DNA of 64,000 nt, taken from NCBI GenBank assembly GCA_020639115.1, contig JACKHG010000015.1, positions 1 through 64,000 of the forward strand, written 5' to 3'. The DNA comes from Phycisphaerales bacterium (GTDB lineage Bacteria; Planctomycetota; Phycisphaerae; UBA1845). The position numbers and the translations under genes were made by a program. The notes below the pieces were generated by a model that made no database searches, was not told the DNA's origin, and saw only the letters and a list, made by a program, of their open reading frames with translations. Shown in pieces: positions 50,108-58,605 of the stretch; positions within the stretch are counted from its first letter, which is position 1, and each line of letters opens with the position of its first letter.

Positions 50108-51247
50108 TCAGAATCCCTGGAACACCGCGGACGGATCGAGCTGCAGCACGCGCCGCACGCTCAACACGCTGGAGAGAATGATGATGAAGAGCACCGCGGC
50201 GCCCGTGCCGGCAAACACCGGCCAGGGCATCAGGAACGCCAGCCGCGCCGTCGAACGGGCCACGTCACCGAAGATCGCCGAGAGCCCGATGCCCAGGGCG
50301 TAGCCGATCGCGCCGACCAGCACCGCCTGGAACACCACCATGCGCATGATCGTGCTGTTCCGCGTTCCCAACGCTTTCAGTGTGCCGAATTGCCGCAGGT
50401 TTTCCAGTGTGAACATGTAAAACGTCTGCGCGGTGATCGCCGCGCCCACGATCAGCCCCAGCAGCATGGTGATGCCGAAGTTGATGGGGATTGCGGTTTT
50501 CGTGAAGTACGTGTACATCGTCTGCCAGCAGAAATCCTTGCGGGTGAGGGCGCGCAGCCCGCACTGCTGCTCGATGCGCCGGCAGACCTCCTGGGAATCC
50601 TCGCCGGGTTGGGCCTTGGCGAGGACGAAGGAGAGCACCTTGCGCTCGACCGGCACGAACGCGGTGGCCTCGCTGTAGCGCGTGTAGATGATGGGAAACG
50701 CCTGGAAGGTCTTGCCGATCCGGCAGACGCCGACGATGACGGCGCGGCGGTCGTTCATCTCGAACACCTTGCCGAGTTCGAAGGGGCCGTCCGGCCAGAT
50801 CAGGCGGTAGCCCAGGTCGTCGATGATGATGGCGTCGGGCTTGCGCAGATCATCGACCGAACCGATGATCATGTCGCGCGGGGCGCCCACCAGCGTGGCG
50901 TCGTCGACGCCGTTGAGGACGACCTGCTGGTACTGGCCGTCGTCCAGCCGGGCCCGGCTGCCGCCCTTGAAGTACTTCACCGCCCAGGCGACGCCCTCGA
51001 CGCCGCGGACCCGGTAGAGGTCGGTGTCGCGCAGCGGCTTGATGTCGTCGATGTACTCGACGTTGGGATTCATCACCCAGATGTCGGCGTCGCGTACCTC
51101 GCGGATCTGGCTCGTGGTGTGCCACATGATCCCGAAGAAGACGGAGGCCTGCTGGCCGATGAGCAGGGCCGCGAAGCTCACGCCGACGATCATGCCGACG
51201 TACTTCCCGCGGTTGCCCACGAGCATCTTCAAGGCGATCCAGAGCAT
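50108..51247 (-). CDS. ABC transporter permease (DevC/FtsX-MacB type)
   Basis: A 379-residue permease with one N-terminal helix (about 15-40), a large extracytoplasmic domain of about 215 residues (HTTSQIREVRDADIWVMNPN and onward), and three C-terminal helices, the FtsX/MacB core: ITMLLGLIVGAAITAQTFYM, MRMVVFQAVLVGAIGYALGI, and FAGTGAAVLFIIILSSVLSV. ATG at 51247 begins at MLWIALKMLVGNRGKYVGM, a normal start for the family; a GTG at 51259 is possible. It is the first gene of the three-gene exporter operon. Confidence 0.92.
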   Translation of the reverse strand: MLWIALKMLVGNRGKYVGMIVGVSFAALLIGQQASVFFGIMWHTTSQIREVRDADIWVMNPNVEYIDDIKPLRDTDLYRVRGVEGVAWAVKYFKGGSRARLDDGQYQQVVLNGVDDATLVGAPRDMIIGSVDDLRKPDAIIIDDLGYRLIWPDGPFELGKVFEMNDRRAVIVGVCRIGKTFQAFPIIYTRYSEATAFVPVERKVLSFVLAKAQPGEDSQEVCRRIEQQCGLRALTRKDFCWQTMYTYFTKTAIPINFGITMLLGLIVGAAITAQTFYMFTLENLRQFGTLKALGTRNSTIMRMVVFQAVLVGAIGYALGIGLSAIFGDVARSTARLAFLMPWPVFAGTGAAVLFIIILSSVLSVRRVLQLDPSAVFQGF

Positions 51248-51472
51248 GCCGTCGTCCACGAACGGGCCGCGCCGCCGTCCGCACGCCGCGGGCGGGTCGG
51301 TTGGGGTCAAAGCGCAAGCGCAGCCCGTCAGTGTACCGGCGCAGGGCGCAGACCGCTACTCGGATGGTCCGCGCCCCGCGATATTCGCCGGGTGGAAGAT
51401 GTTCAGTCAGATTGCAACAGTGCCTGCGCGCCGGGGCCACGCGGTCCCGTCGACGTCAGCCACCAACCAGGC

Positions 51473-51973
51473 TCAGGCCGCCGGACGCAGGCTGGTGTCG
51501 GCGAGCTGGTCGCTCGGCGCGAAATCCAGCGTCACCGTCTGCTGCGGCGCCTCGCCCGAGACCGTCAGCCAGATCCGCCGCCAGATCGGCAGCGAGCGCT
51601 TCCAGCGGCGAATCGTCTGCCGCAGGCGGATCACGCCCGCGTTGTCCTCGTGGCCGATCTCGTCGAGCACGCTCTCGCAGCCCGAGACGTTGCCGTTGAC
51701 CAGCAGGGCGGCTGCGAAGTTGGTCTTGAACAGCGTCGGGGCGTCCGCACGCATGCTGACGCCGGCGCTCGCCACGAGGCTGCGGTACAGATCCACGGCC
51801 TTCGCGGTCTCGCCGGAGCGCATCAGCACGACGCCGTAGGCGTTGGTCAGGTCTCCGGAGGTGACGCCGCAGTGGCGGATGAGCTCGCCGGCTTCGCGGT
51901 ACTTGCCGGCGTCGAGCAGGCGGCGCAGGTTGCTCAGCGTTTCGTTGGTCTTTCCAGTCGTGTGCGATTCCAT
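51473..51973 (-). CDS. TPR-like helical protein
   Basis: A 166-residue cytoplasmic protein. ATG at 51973 has AAGGAAT eight bases upstream. Residues 10-110 look like three tetratricopeptide-type hairpins (LRRLLDAGKYREAGELIRHC, LTNAYGVVLMRSGETAKAVD then LYRSLV, and TNFAAALLVNGNVSGCESVL). The last 50 residues are a basic helix and an acidic/polar tail without known domain. Function unknown; probably a protein-interaction module. Not clearly linked to the exporter downstream, 226 bp away. Confidence 0.75.
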   Translation of the reverse strand: MESHTTGKTNETLSNLRRLLDAGKYREAGELIRHCGVTSGDLTNAYGVVLMRSGETAKAVDLYRSLVASAGVSMRADAPTLFKTNFAAALLVNGNVSGCESVLDEIGHEDNAGVIRLRQTIRRWKRSLPIWRRIWLTVSGEAPQQTVTLDFAPSDQLADTSLRPAA

Positions 51974-52125
51974 GGGTTATTCCTTGGGCGTCCGGGCTTC
52001 ACCGGCGGAGCCGGTTTTGGGCGGACGCGTGCTGTTTGAATTTCAATCCGCGGGAACGGCGTGTGTCCCCACGCGGTGGCTGAATAAAGGAGAAACTGCA
52101 GTGAACGATGGATGTGCAGGTGGGT

Positions 52126-52473
52126 CTAGATCAGAAATCGACAGAGGGCCGCGTGACGCGGCTGGAGGGCGCGGGATTCGTCGACGCTGCGAGCATGGCT
52201 TCCACCGTCGCCGATCCGCGAGACTTGTGCAGGCCCGGAGGAAGCTGCCACGGCGCCGTCAATGCTGCTGCGCTCGATCGGCTCATACGTCGTGCGCTCG
52301 CCCGCGCGCAGCGTGCGTTCCGCGGAGGTATCGGCGAGTGCGCCGGTGACTTGTTGCGGCGCCTGCCGAACGTCCGCCGTGGCAGCCTTCGACCGCTCCA
52401 GGTAGACCGGCCACGGCAGCGCCGCCAGCAGCGCCAGGCACGTATTCACAATCTGCAATCGACCGGTTCTCAC
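52126..52473 (-). CDS. small putative secreted protein
   Basis: A 115-residue frame from a GTG at 52473 with GGAG seven bases upstream. The N-terminus RTGRLQIVNTCLALLAALPW could be a signal or anchor helix, followed by a polar, Ala/Ser/Arg-rich region without recognised domain. A perfect TATAAT (52498-52503, minus strand) lies about 25 bases upstream of the start, though no good -35 box is visible. It may be real or chance; no homologue is recognised. Confidence 0.4.
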   Translation of the reverse strand: MRTGRLQIVNTCLALLAALPWPVYLERSKAATADVRQAPQQVTGALADTSAERTLRAGERTTYEPIERSSIDGAVAASSGPAQVSRIGDGGSHARSVDESRALQPRHAALCRFLI

Positions 52474-52601
52474 GCCACTTCTCCGCCGTTGACCGGATTA
52501 TAGCCGGTCGCCTCGCGCGCAGCAGCCGGTCGAGTCTGTATCGGCATTGCAACAAGCGTCGGCAGAGGATACTGCGGGAAGCGCGAAGTCGGCTGCGGCA
52601 C

Positions 52602-53315
52602 TCATTTTCCGGACTTGTTCGCGACCTTGCTTAGCGCGGCGCGGTCATAGGCTTTGTCCGCGAACGCATAGGAGCGGCCGGCGCGGACCGCCTTCACGTC
52701 GTTGCGCAGCGTGTCGTCACGGATGTACTGCTCCAGCACGCCGGGGCAGTCGGTCTTGCCCGGGGAATAGTCCATGTGACCGGCGATGCGGTCGTCGGGA
52801 ATGTTCAATTCCGCGGACAGCTTGACCAGCAGGTCGACGAGCGCGCGGTACTGGCACTCGCGCAGCGGCTGGCGCGTGAGATCGCCGTTCACGCAGATCC
52901 CGACGTGGCCCGTCACGTCGTATCCGGTGTTGGTGTCGGGCGCGTAGCGCAGCGCCCGCCCCTCCCAGATATGCCCGTTGCGGTCGATCACGAAGTGGTA
53001 GGGGACGTCGCCCCAGGGCTTCTGCTCGAGGCTGTAGTGCAGCAGCCCGCGCATCTTCACGTCGCCCGGCTTGTCACCCGTGTCCATGACGCCGGCGTGG
53101 TGAACCGTCAACCGCTCCGGCGTCTGCTCCACGAGCCGGTCCTGGATCGGCGCCGCGTCAGCCCATTCCGCGCGCGGGGTGATCTCGACGGCGGGTACGT
53201 GCGCTTGGCTGCAGCCTGCAATCAGCGCGGCAGTCAGCACGGCAGCGGACGTGGCCAACAAACCCAGCACCCGGCCCAAACGCCCGGGGGTGACGCAACT
53301 TCGCAACATGCTCAC
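52602..53315 (-). CDS. N-acetylmuramoyl-L-alanine amidase (PGRP/amidase_2 type) lipoprotein
   Basis: Zinc amidase of 237 residues that cuts the bond between MurNAc and the stem peptide. GTG at 53315 has GAGG eight bases upstream. A signal helix ends in the lipobox LIAGC (C35). ITPRAEWADAAP is the usual PGRP entry; zinc-site and active-site blocks are LTVHHAG (His 72/73), YHFVIDRNGHIWEGR, TGHVGICVNGD and GHMDYSPGKTDCPG, the last giving His, Lys and Cys. All catalytic positions appear present. It is likely an outer or periplasmic wall-remodelling enzyme; planctomycetes keep a peptidoglycan wall. Confidence 0.92.
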   Translation of the reverse strand: MSMLRSCVTPGRLGRVLGLLATSAAVLTAALIAGCSQAHVPAVEITPRAEWADAAPIQDRLVEQTPERLTVHHAGVMDTGDKPGDVKMRGLLHYSLEQKPWGDVPYHFVIDRNGHIWEGRALRYAPDTNTGYDVTGHVGICVNGDLTRQPLRECQYRALVDLLVKLSAELNIPDDRIAGHMDYSPGKTDCPGVLEQYIRDDTLRNDVKAVRAGRSYAFADKAYDRAALSKVANKSGK

Positions 53316-53600
53316 GGAACAAACCTCGCTTTGAGTCAGCCGGTTGCGCTCGTCGCAACCGCGCAGGACGAATCGTAACCGACCGGGCCGGCTGTGAAAA
53401 CGCGTGTCACGGCGGGCGTGGCCGTGATGTTTCCGGTCCCAACGGGCTGGATGCGTTCACCGGCGGCATACGCTATACTGGAGCGGTCGGAGAACCTCGC
53501 GGCGATTGTCAGACGTCCCGAATAGCGCACTGCGGTGCAGGGGCGCAGCGCATCGACCGCGTCCTGTGGATTTCATCGAACCTGCTGAGAGATTACCTCC

Positions 53601-54209
53601 ATGTCGGCCCGATTCGTTCCATTCTGTCTGCCGGGAGCAGGGATCTGCGCCGGCCTCGCCGTTGCGCTCGCCGTGGCGACCGCCGGGTGTGACGGCCCCG
53701 CGGCGAACCCGACACCGTCTCCCCAACCGGAGTGCAGCATCGACGCGGATTGCGGGTCAAACGCGTATTGCGAGGCGGATGCGTGCGTCGCCGCCACGGA
53801 TGCGACCAAGCTCCACGTCACCCTGGGCTACATGGAACTCAACGACTTCGTGGCGGTTCCGCCGGGAACCGACATGCACCTGTATGTGGGTTTTCAGGGC
53901 GCCAGCCACATTCTCACGGCGCTGCTGCTTGCGGGCCCCGAACCGCCCGGTGACGTGCGCCTGGCCTGGACGATCTCGAACGCGTCCGATGGCGCGGTGC
54001 TGAGCATGACCGAGGCGCGCCTTTCGGTATTTCCCACAGACGAGCCGGGGGTCTACCGTCTGGGCAATCAGCTCATGCAGTTTGCCAGCCGGGCCACCGC
54101 GCTCGACGGCCGCGACGTGGTGATCGACATCACCCTGTACGACGCGAGTTCCGGCGACGAACTGACCACCTATTCCCAGGCCATGCGGCTCAACATTCGC
54201 GAGTCCTGA
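53601..54209 (+). CDS. lipoprotein with a short Cys-rich EGF-like motif
   Basis: A 202-residue exported protein. The signal helix ends in a lipobox (VATAGC, C30). It is followed by a Pro/Ser linker and a six-Cys-type unit CSIDADCGSNAYCEADACV, the same motif that is repeated in the next gene. The remaining 130 residues form an all-beta domain beginning LHVTLGYMELNDFVAVPPGT with no catalytic motif. It is on the same strand as the next Cys-rich lipoprotein, 132 bp away. Function unknown. Confidence 0.78.
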   Translation: MSARFVPFCLPGAGICAGLAVALAVATAGCDGPAANPTPSPQPECSIDADCGSNAYCEADACVAATDATKLHVTLGYMELNDFVAVPPGTDMHLYVGFQGASHILTALLLAGPEPPGDVRLAWTISNASDGAVLSMTEARLSVFPTDEPGVYRLGNQLMQFASRATALDGRDVVIDITLYDASSGDELTTYSQAMRLNIRES

Positions 54210-54341
54210 TAACCTGTCGGCTCTTGGCGAACAGGACGCAGTGGGCGCGGCGTTCTGGCAGCCGAACCGGCGAATCGTTAAGATCGAGCGGCCTTCGCCG
54301 ACGGCCCGATGGCGGTTGGTGCGGGCGGGAGGAATGCAACC

Positions 54342-55508
54342 ATGACGGGGCACCACAAACGACTGCGGCAATGGGGCGGGGCGCTGCTGGGCAGCATCGC
54401 GCTGGCCGGCACCTCTCTGCTGCTGGCGGGCGCGTGCACGGGACCGGCGGGTCCCGGCCCGGAACCCGAATGCACGGTCGATGCCGACTGCCCCACGGGC
54501 GATGTATGCTCCGCGGCAGGCACCTGTGTTCCCGACGATACCGGCACGAACGGCGGGCCGCAGCCAGAGTGCACCGTTGACGGCGACTGCCCGACCGGGC
54601 AGGTCTGCAATACCAACGGTGTTTGTGAGCTGGACAATACCGGTCCTGGCCCGGGCAGCGTGCCCGACTGCACCACCAACAGCGAGTGCGACGCCGGCGA
54701 ATTGTGCACGCCGGATGGCGTCTGCGTTCCCGAGGCGGGCGAATTGCCCTGCCTGCTCGATTCCGAGTGCGGCCCCGGCGAAGTCTGCACCGCCGCCGGA
54801 TTTTGCGCCGACGCCAACGATCCCGATCCGCCAGGCCCGAGCACCGGCGGCGGAGGAGGCGGTGGCGGGGGCGGCAACCCGGCACCCGATTGCACCACCA
54901 ACGCGGATTGCGGGGTAGACGAGGTCTGTCAGAGCGGCCTGTGCGTGCCCGCTGCAGGACAACCCAATCCCGCGGAGGCGCTGGCCGGCTGCTGGCGCAT
55001 CACCTTCACGACGCCCGGCCTGGGATCGTCCGCGGCCATCTACGAGTTCGATGCCGACGGCAATCTCGAGCGCACCTGGGGAATCGACGACGACACCGGC
55101 GACATTCTCGAGGAAGTGCGCTTCACCGTGCCGAACGCCACGTTCTTCAACGGACTCTACGGTCTCCGCGAACAGGTCGTATCCCTCGACGATGCGCAAA
55201 CGAACCTGAAGATATCAACCGGCCTGATTTCGTTCGGTTACACCAGCAGCCTGGATGGCTGCCTGATCCTGCGCACGACGATCTGCACGGATCTTGCCTT
55301 GATCGAGGCGACGCTCTCGGGCGACCCGCCCGCTACGATCGTCAGCGGGATCTTCGTCGGAAGCCGAACGTGTGAGTCCACCAGCGGTGGCGCCAACACT
55401 GAAAACCTCTACGACGGAACCGTGACGGGCGAACGGCTGGATGCTTGCCCGGACATCACCGCACCGCAGGTGCAGTCGCAGGAGGAGCAGGGCGACTACT
55501 GCTTCTGA
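54342..55508 (+). CDS. lipoprotein with five Cys-rich repeats and a glycine stalk
   Basis: A 388-residue exported protein. ATG at 54342 has GGAGG upstream. After the lipobox LLAGAC come four repeats of the form C-T-x-D-x-DC-x-x-G-x-x-C-x(4-5)-G-x-C (for example CTVDADCPTGDVCSAAGTC), then a Gly10-rich linker, then a fifth repeat CTTNADCGVDEVCQSGLC. The last 190 residues are a beta-rich domain (CWRITFTTPGLGSSAAIYEF, a lipocalin-like opening) with further Cys. The repeats match the 'xDxDCxxGxxCxxGxC' units seen in myxobacterial and planctomycete surface proteins. Probably cell-surface exposed; function unknown. Confidence 0.82.
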   Translation: MTGHHKRLRQWGGALLGSIALAGTSLLLAGACTGPAGPGPEPECTVDADCPTGDVCSAAGTCVPDDTGTNGGPQPECTVDGDCPTGQVCNTNGVCELDNTGPGPGSVPDCTTNSECDAGELCTPDGVCVPEAGELPCLLDSECGPGEVCTAAGFCADANDPDPPGPSTGGGGGGGGGGNPAPDCTTNADCGVDEVCQSGLCVPAAGQPNPAEALAGCWRITFTTPGLGSSAAIYEFDADGNLERTWGIDDDTGDILEEVRFTVPNATFFNGLYGLREQVVSLDDAQTNLKISTGLISFGYTSSLDGCLILRTTICTDLALIEATLSGDPPATIVSGIFVGSRTCESTSGGANTENLYDGTVTGERLDACPDITAPQVQSQEEQGDYCF

Positions 55509-55685
55509 GTCGGGGTGGCGCCGTCAAAAACCAGCGCCCAGCGCGCATGCGCGCCGCGTAAGCGGCGTCGCAGGCGGAATTTACGCGCTGCGCCGTTCGT
55601 CCCCGCAGTTCGTGAAATTGACTTCTTCGGAATCAGCCCGCCACCCGGTAGAATCCAGCGTGTCGGGCTATTCAGGAGGTCAGCC

Positions 55686-56084
55686 ATGCCGGTTACCATC
55701 GCCGTGCGCGACGAAAGCACCTCGGGCGAGGCCTACGCCGCAGGCCACCTGGCGTTCGAACGCGAGATGGTCACGGTGCGCGAACTGATCCGCAGCCGCG
55801 TCTTCCAGGACGTCAAGGATCACAACGTCAAACGCAACCAGACGCGCTTCAGTGGGCTGGTTCAACCGACCGAGGCGGAGCAGGAGCTGAACGGCTATCG
55901 CCTCAAGCACCCCCGGCAGGTCGACTGGCAAAAACAGTACGAGGTCGCGCTGGAGTCATTCGCGCACAACGGTTTTCTCGTCCTCGTCAACGACCGCCAG
56001 GTCGACCGGTTGGACGAGGTCGTCGAACTCACCCGCGACACCACCGTGACCTTCCTGCGCCTCGTGCCCCTGGTCGGCGGCTGA
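55686..56084 (+). CDS. ubiquitin/ThiS-like beta-grasp protein with C-terminal Gly-Gly
   Basis: A 132-residue cytoplasmic protein. ATG at 55686 has AGGAGG six bases upstream. MPVTIAVRDES would be strand 1, EMVTVRELIRSRVFQDVKD strand 2 and helix 1, then comes an inserted helical stretch of about 50 residues, then LVLVNDRQVDRLDEVVELTR and DTTVTFLRLVPLVGG. The last block parallels the ends of ubiquitin (STLHLVLRLRGG) and ThiS/MoaD, with the protein ending exactly at GG131-132, so no processing would be needed. Its gene lies 18 bp before a DUF4132 gene. No E1-, E2- or JAB-like gene is in the window. Fold assignment is inference from pattern, not a search. Confidence 0.7.
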   Translation: MPVTIAVRDESTSGEAYAAGHLAFEREMVTVRELIRSRVFQDVKDHNVKRNQTRFSGLVQPTEAEQELNGYRLKHPRQVDWQKQYEVALESFAHNGFLVLVNDRQVDRLDEVVELTRDTTVTFLRLVPLVGG

Positions 56085-56102
56085 TACCCTGCGGACGGGA
56101 CC

Positions 56103-58586
56103 ATGAGCATCCGGGACATCTTTCCGCGCCTGTTTCGCGGCGGCGATGAAGCCGCCGATGGCGCTGCGGGCGCGCGGCGGGAGGCGGCGCGCCTGCTGGC
56201 GCGTTACCTCGAAGCGCACCACGACAAAGCGGACCACTGGTTTTCGCCCACGACGAAGAATTTCCCGATTACCGAGGAGCTGTCCGCGGCAGCCTCCGAG
56301 GTGCATGTGCAGGTGCTGCTGGCCGCAGCGCGGCGACTCGCCGGCGTGAGTGACAACCACCCGCGCTCCTTGCCCCTCAAGGCCATTTTCAATCACCTCG
56401 CCCGCCGTAACCTGCCGTTCGAGCCCGAACACCTCACCGAGCTGATCGAGATCGCCGTGCGGACGCCGGTCTACAACATCACGCCCACGCCGCTCATCAG
56501 CCGCGTGGAGACCTACGCGTCGGCGCACGCTCTGCCCCAAGCACTGCAGCGCGCCCTGCGCCAGCTCCTCACCAAGATCATCCAGCGCAGCGCGGACGCA
56601 GCCGACCGGCGCCTGGCCGCACGCATCCAGGCACTCTTCGGCGAAGACCATCGCCCACTCCTGGACAGCCACGATGTCTGGGCAGCCTGCGCCCTCGATG
56701 AACTTGCTGCCATGGACGCTGACGCAAGCGCGCCGTGGAAGGCGCTGCTGCACCACTGCGCCAACGCCACGCAGGCCCGGCCCACGCGCAAGTGGCGCAA
56801 GGCAGCCACCGAGCGGATCGTTCCGATCGGCCTCGACGCGTTTCATGCCCGCGTCAACGCCTGGATGGAGCGCGTCGGCGAGCCCGGCACCCGCCCGCGA
56901 CCCGGCGGCTGGGAGGTGTTTCACCCGCTGCTGCTCGGGGAACGCAACGCCGACATTCTGCGCGGCCTCATCTGGTGCTACGACGACGAGGCCGGGGCGC
57001 CGCACGCGCGCGCGATCGGCGATCTCGCCGACCGCTGCTTCAAGAAGATCCCCGGCATCGGATCACTGTCCACCAAGATCGGCAACGCCTGCCTGTATGC
57101 ACTCGGCGCCATGCCGGCGCCACACGGCGTCGCCGAGCTCAGCCGCCTCCGTTCCCGCGCAAAACTCCCGAGCATCCGCCGGATGATCGACAAGGCGCTC
57201 CGCGCCGCCGCTCAGGCTGCGGGGGTCGACGAGTCCGAACTCGAGGAAATGTCCACACCCACGTTCGATCTTGGGATCGACGGTGTGCGCCGCGAGCAAC
57301 TCGGCGACTACACGGCTGAACTCGCCGTCGAGAGCACGACGACCCGGCTGACCTGGCGCAAAGCGGACGGCAAGACGGTCAAGTCCGTGCCCAAGGCGGT
57401 CAAGGACAATCACGCCGATGCCCTGAAGGCCCTCAAGAAAGCCGCGAAGGACATGCAGAAGATGCTCCCAGCCGTGCGCTACCGGTTGGAGAGCGCGCCG
57501 CTCAGTCAGCGGGAGTGGACGCTCAAGTCATGGCGCGAGCGTATCTTCGATCACCCGCTCGTGGCGCCGATGGCCCGCCGGTTGATCTGGACGTTTGCCC
57601 ACGACGGCTGTGACGTCCCAGCCGCCTGGGATGGCGATGGCCTGGTGACGGCGCGCGACGAGTTTGTCACCCCGGCGGCGGAGACCCGGGTACGCCTCTG
57701 GCATCCGATCGATGCGAGCGTCGAACAGGTCGGCGCTTGGCGCGAATGGCTCGTGCGGCACGAGATCACCCAGCCCTTCAAGCAGGCGCACCGCGAGGTC
57801 TACCTGCTCACGCCGGCGGAGCTGGAGACGGAGACGTACTCAAACCGCTTCGCCGCCCACATCCTGCGCCAGTTTCAGCTCAACGCCCTGGCCCAGCAGC
57901 GCGGTTGGCGCACGGGCGTCTACGGCGCGTTCGACTCGCAGAACACGCCCACGCTGGAGTTGCCGCGTTGGGAGCTCAAGGCGGAATTCTGGATTGAACC
58001 GGTCGACGCCGGTGCGAATGTCCTCAGCGACACCGGTCTTATGCTCTACGTTGCATCGGACCAGGTGCGCATCTGCCGGGAGAACGGTGATCCGGTGGAA
58101 CTGGCGCAGGTGCCGCGCATCGTGCTCTCCGAGGTCATGCGCGACGTCGATCTCTTCGTGGGCGTGTCCAGCATCGGCAACGACCCGAACTGGGCCGATC
58201 GCGGGGAGCGTCTCCACGACAACTACTGGCAGTCCTACTCCTTCGGCGAACTGTCCCAGACCGCCGCCACCCGCCGCGATGTGCTCACCCGCCTGCTACC
58301 GCGTCTGAAGATCGCAGACGTCTGCACACTGACCGACCGTTTCGTCGTCGTGCGCGGCCGCCTGCGTACCTACAAGATTCACCTGGGCAGCGGGAATATC
58401 CTGATGAAGCCCAACGACCAGTATCTCTGCATCGTTCCGGAGCGAGCCGCCACCGATCCCGAGCGCGTCTATCTGCCTTTCGAAGGAGACAGCACGCTTG
58501 CGATCATTCTCAGCAAGGCGTTTCTGCTGGCGGCTGACGACGAGATCAAGGACCCGACCATCATCGCCCAGATCAAGCGTCCCTGA
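56103..58586 (+). CDS. DUF4132 domain protein
   Basis: An 827-residue cytoplasmic protein related to E. coli YehI/MolR-type DUF4132 proteins. The N-terminal 380 residues are helical, HEAT-like (for example GNACLYALGAMPAPHGVAEL). Residues 400-460 (DYTAELAVESTTTRLTWRKA, DGKTVKSVPKAVK) begin the conserved part, and WREWLVRHEITQPFKQAHRE, VYLLTPAE then TYSNRFAAHILRQFQLNALA and DNYWQSYSFGELSQTA are DUF4132 hallmarks. KIHLGSGNILMKPNDQYLCI ends the domain. The biochemical role of the family is unknown. The gene is directly downstream of the Gly-Gly beta-grasp gene, so the two are probably one transcript. No WGR domain is present. Confidence 0.88.
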   Translation: MSIRDIFPRLFRGGDEAADGAAGARREAARLLARYLEAHHDKADHWFSPTTKNFPITEELSAAASEVHVQVLLAAARRLAGVSDNHPRSLPLKAIFNHLARRNLPFEPEHLTELIEIAVRTPVYNITPTPLISRVETYASAHALPQALQRALRQLLTKIIQRSADAADRRLAARIQALFGEDHRPLLDSHDVWAACALDELAAMDADASAPWKALLHHCANATQARPTRKWRKAATERIVPIGLDAFHARVNAWMERVGEPGTRPRPGGWEVFHPLLLGERNADILRGLIWCYDDEAGAPHARAIGDLADRCFKKIPGIGSLSTKIGNACLYALGAMPAPHGVAELSRLRSRAKLPSIRRMIDKALRAAAQAAGVDESELEEMSTPTFDLGIDGVRREQLGDYTAELAVESTTTRLTWRKADGKTVKSVPKAVKDNHADALKALKKAAKDMQKMLPAVRYRLESAPLSQREWTLKSWRERIFDHPLVAPMARRLIWTFAHDGCDVPAAWDGDGLVTARDEFVTPAAETRVRLWHPIDASVEQVGAWREWLVRHEITQPFKQAHREVYLLTPAELETETYSNRFAAHILRQFQLNALAQQRGWRTGVYGAFDSQNTPTLELPRWELKAEFWIEPVDAGANVLSDTGLMLYVASDQVRICRENGDPVELAQVPRIVLSEVMRDVDLFVGVSSIGNDPNWADRGERLHDNYWQSYSFGELSQTAATRRDVLTRLLPRLKIADVCTLTDRFVVVRGRLRTYKIHLGSGNILMKPNDQYLCIVPERAATDPERVYLPFEGDSTLAIILSKAFLLAADDEIKDPTIIAQIKRP

Positions 58587-58605
58587 CGTCGCCCGGTGGG
58601 CGCGG

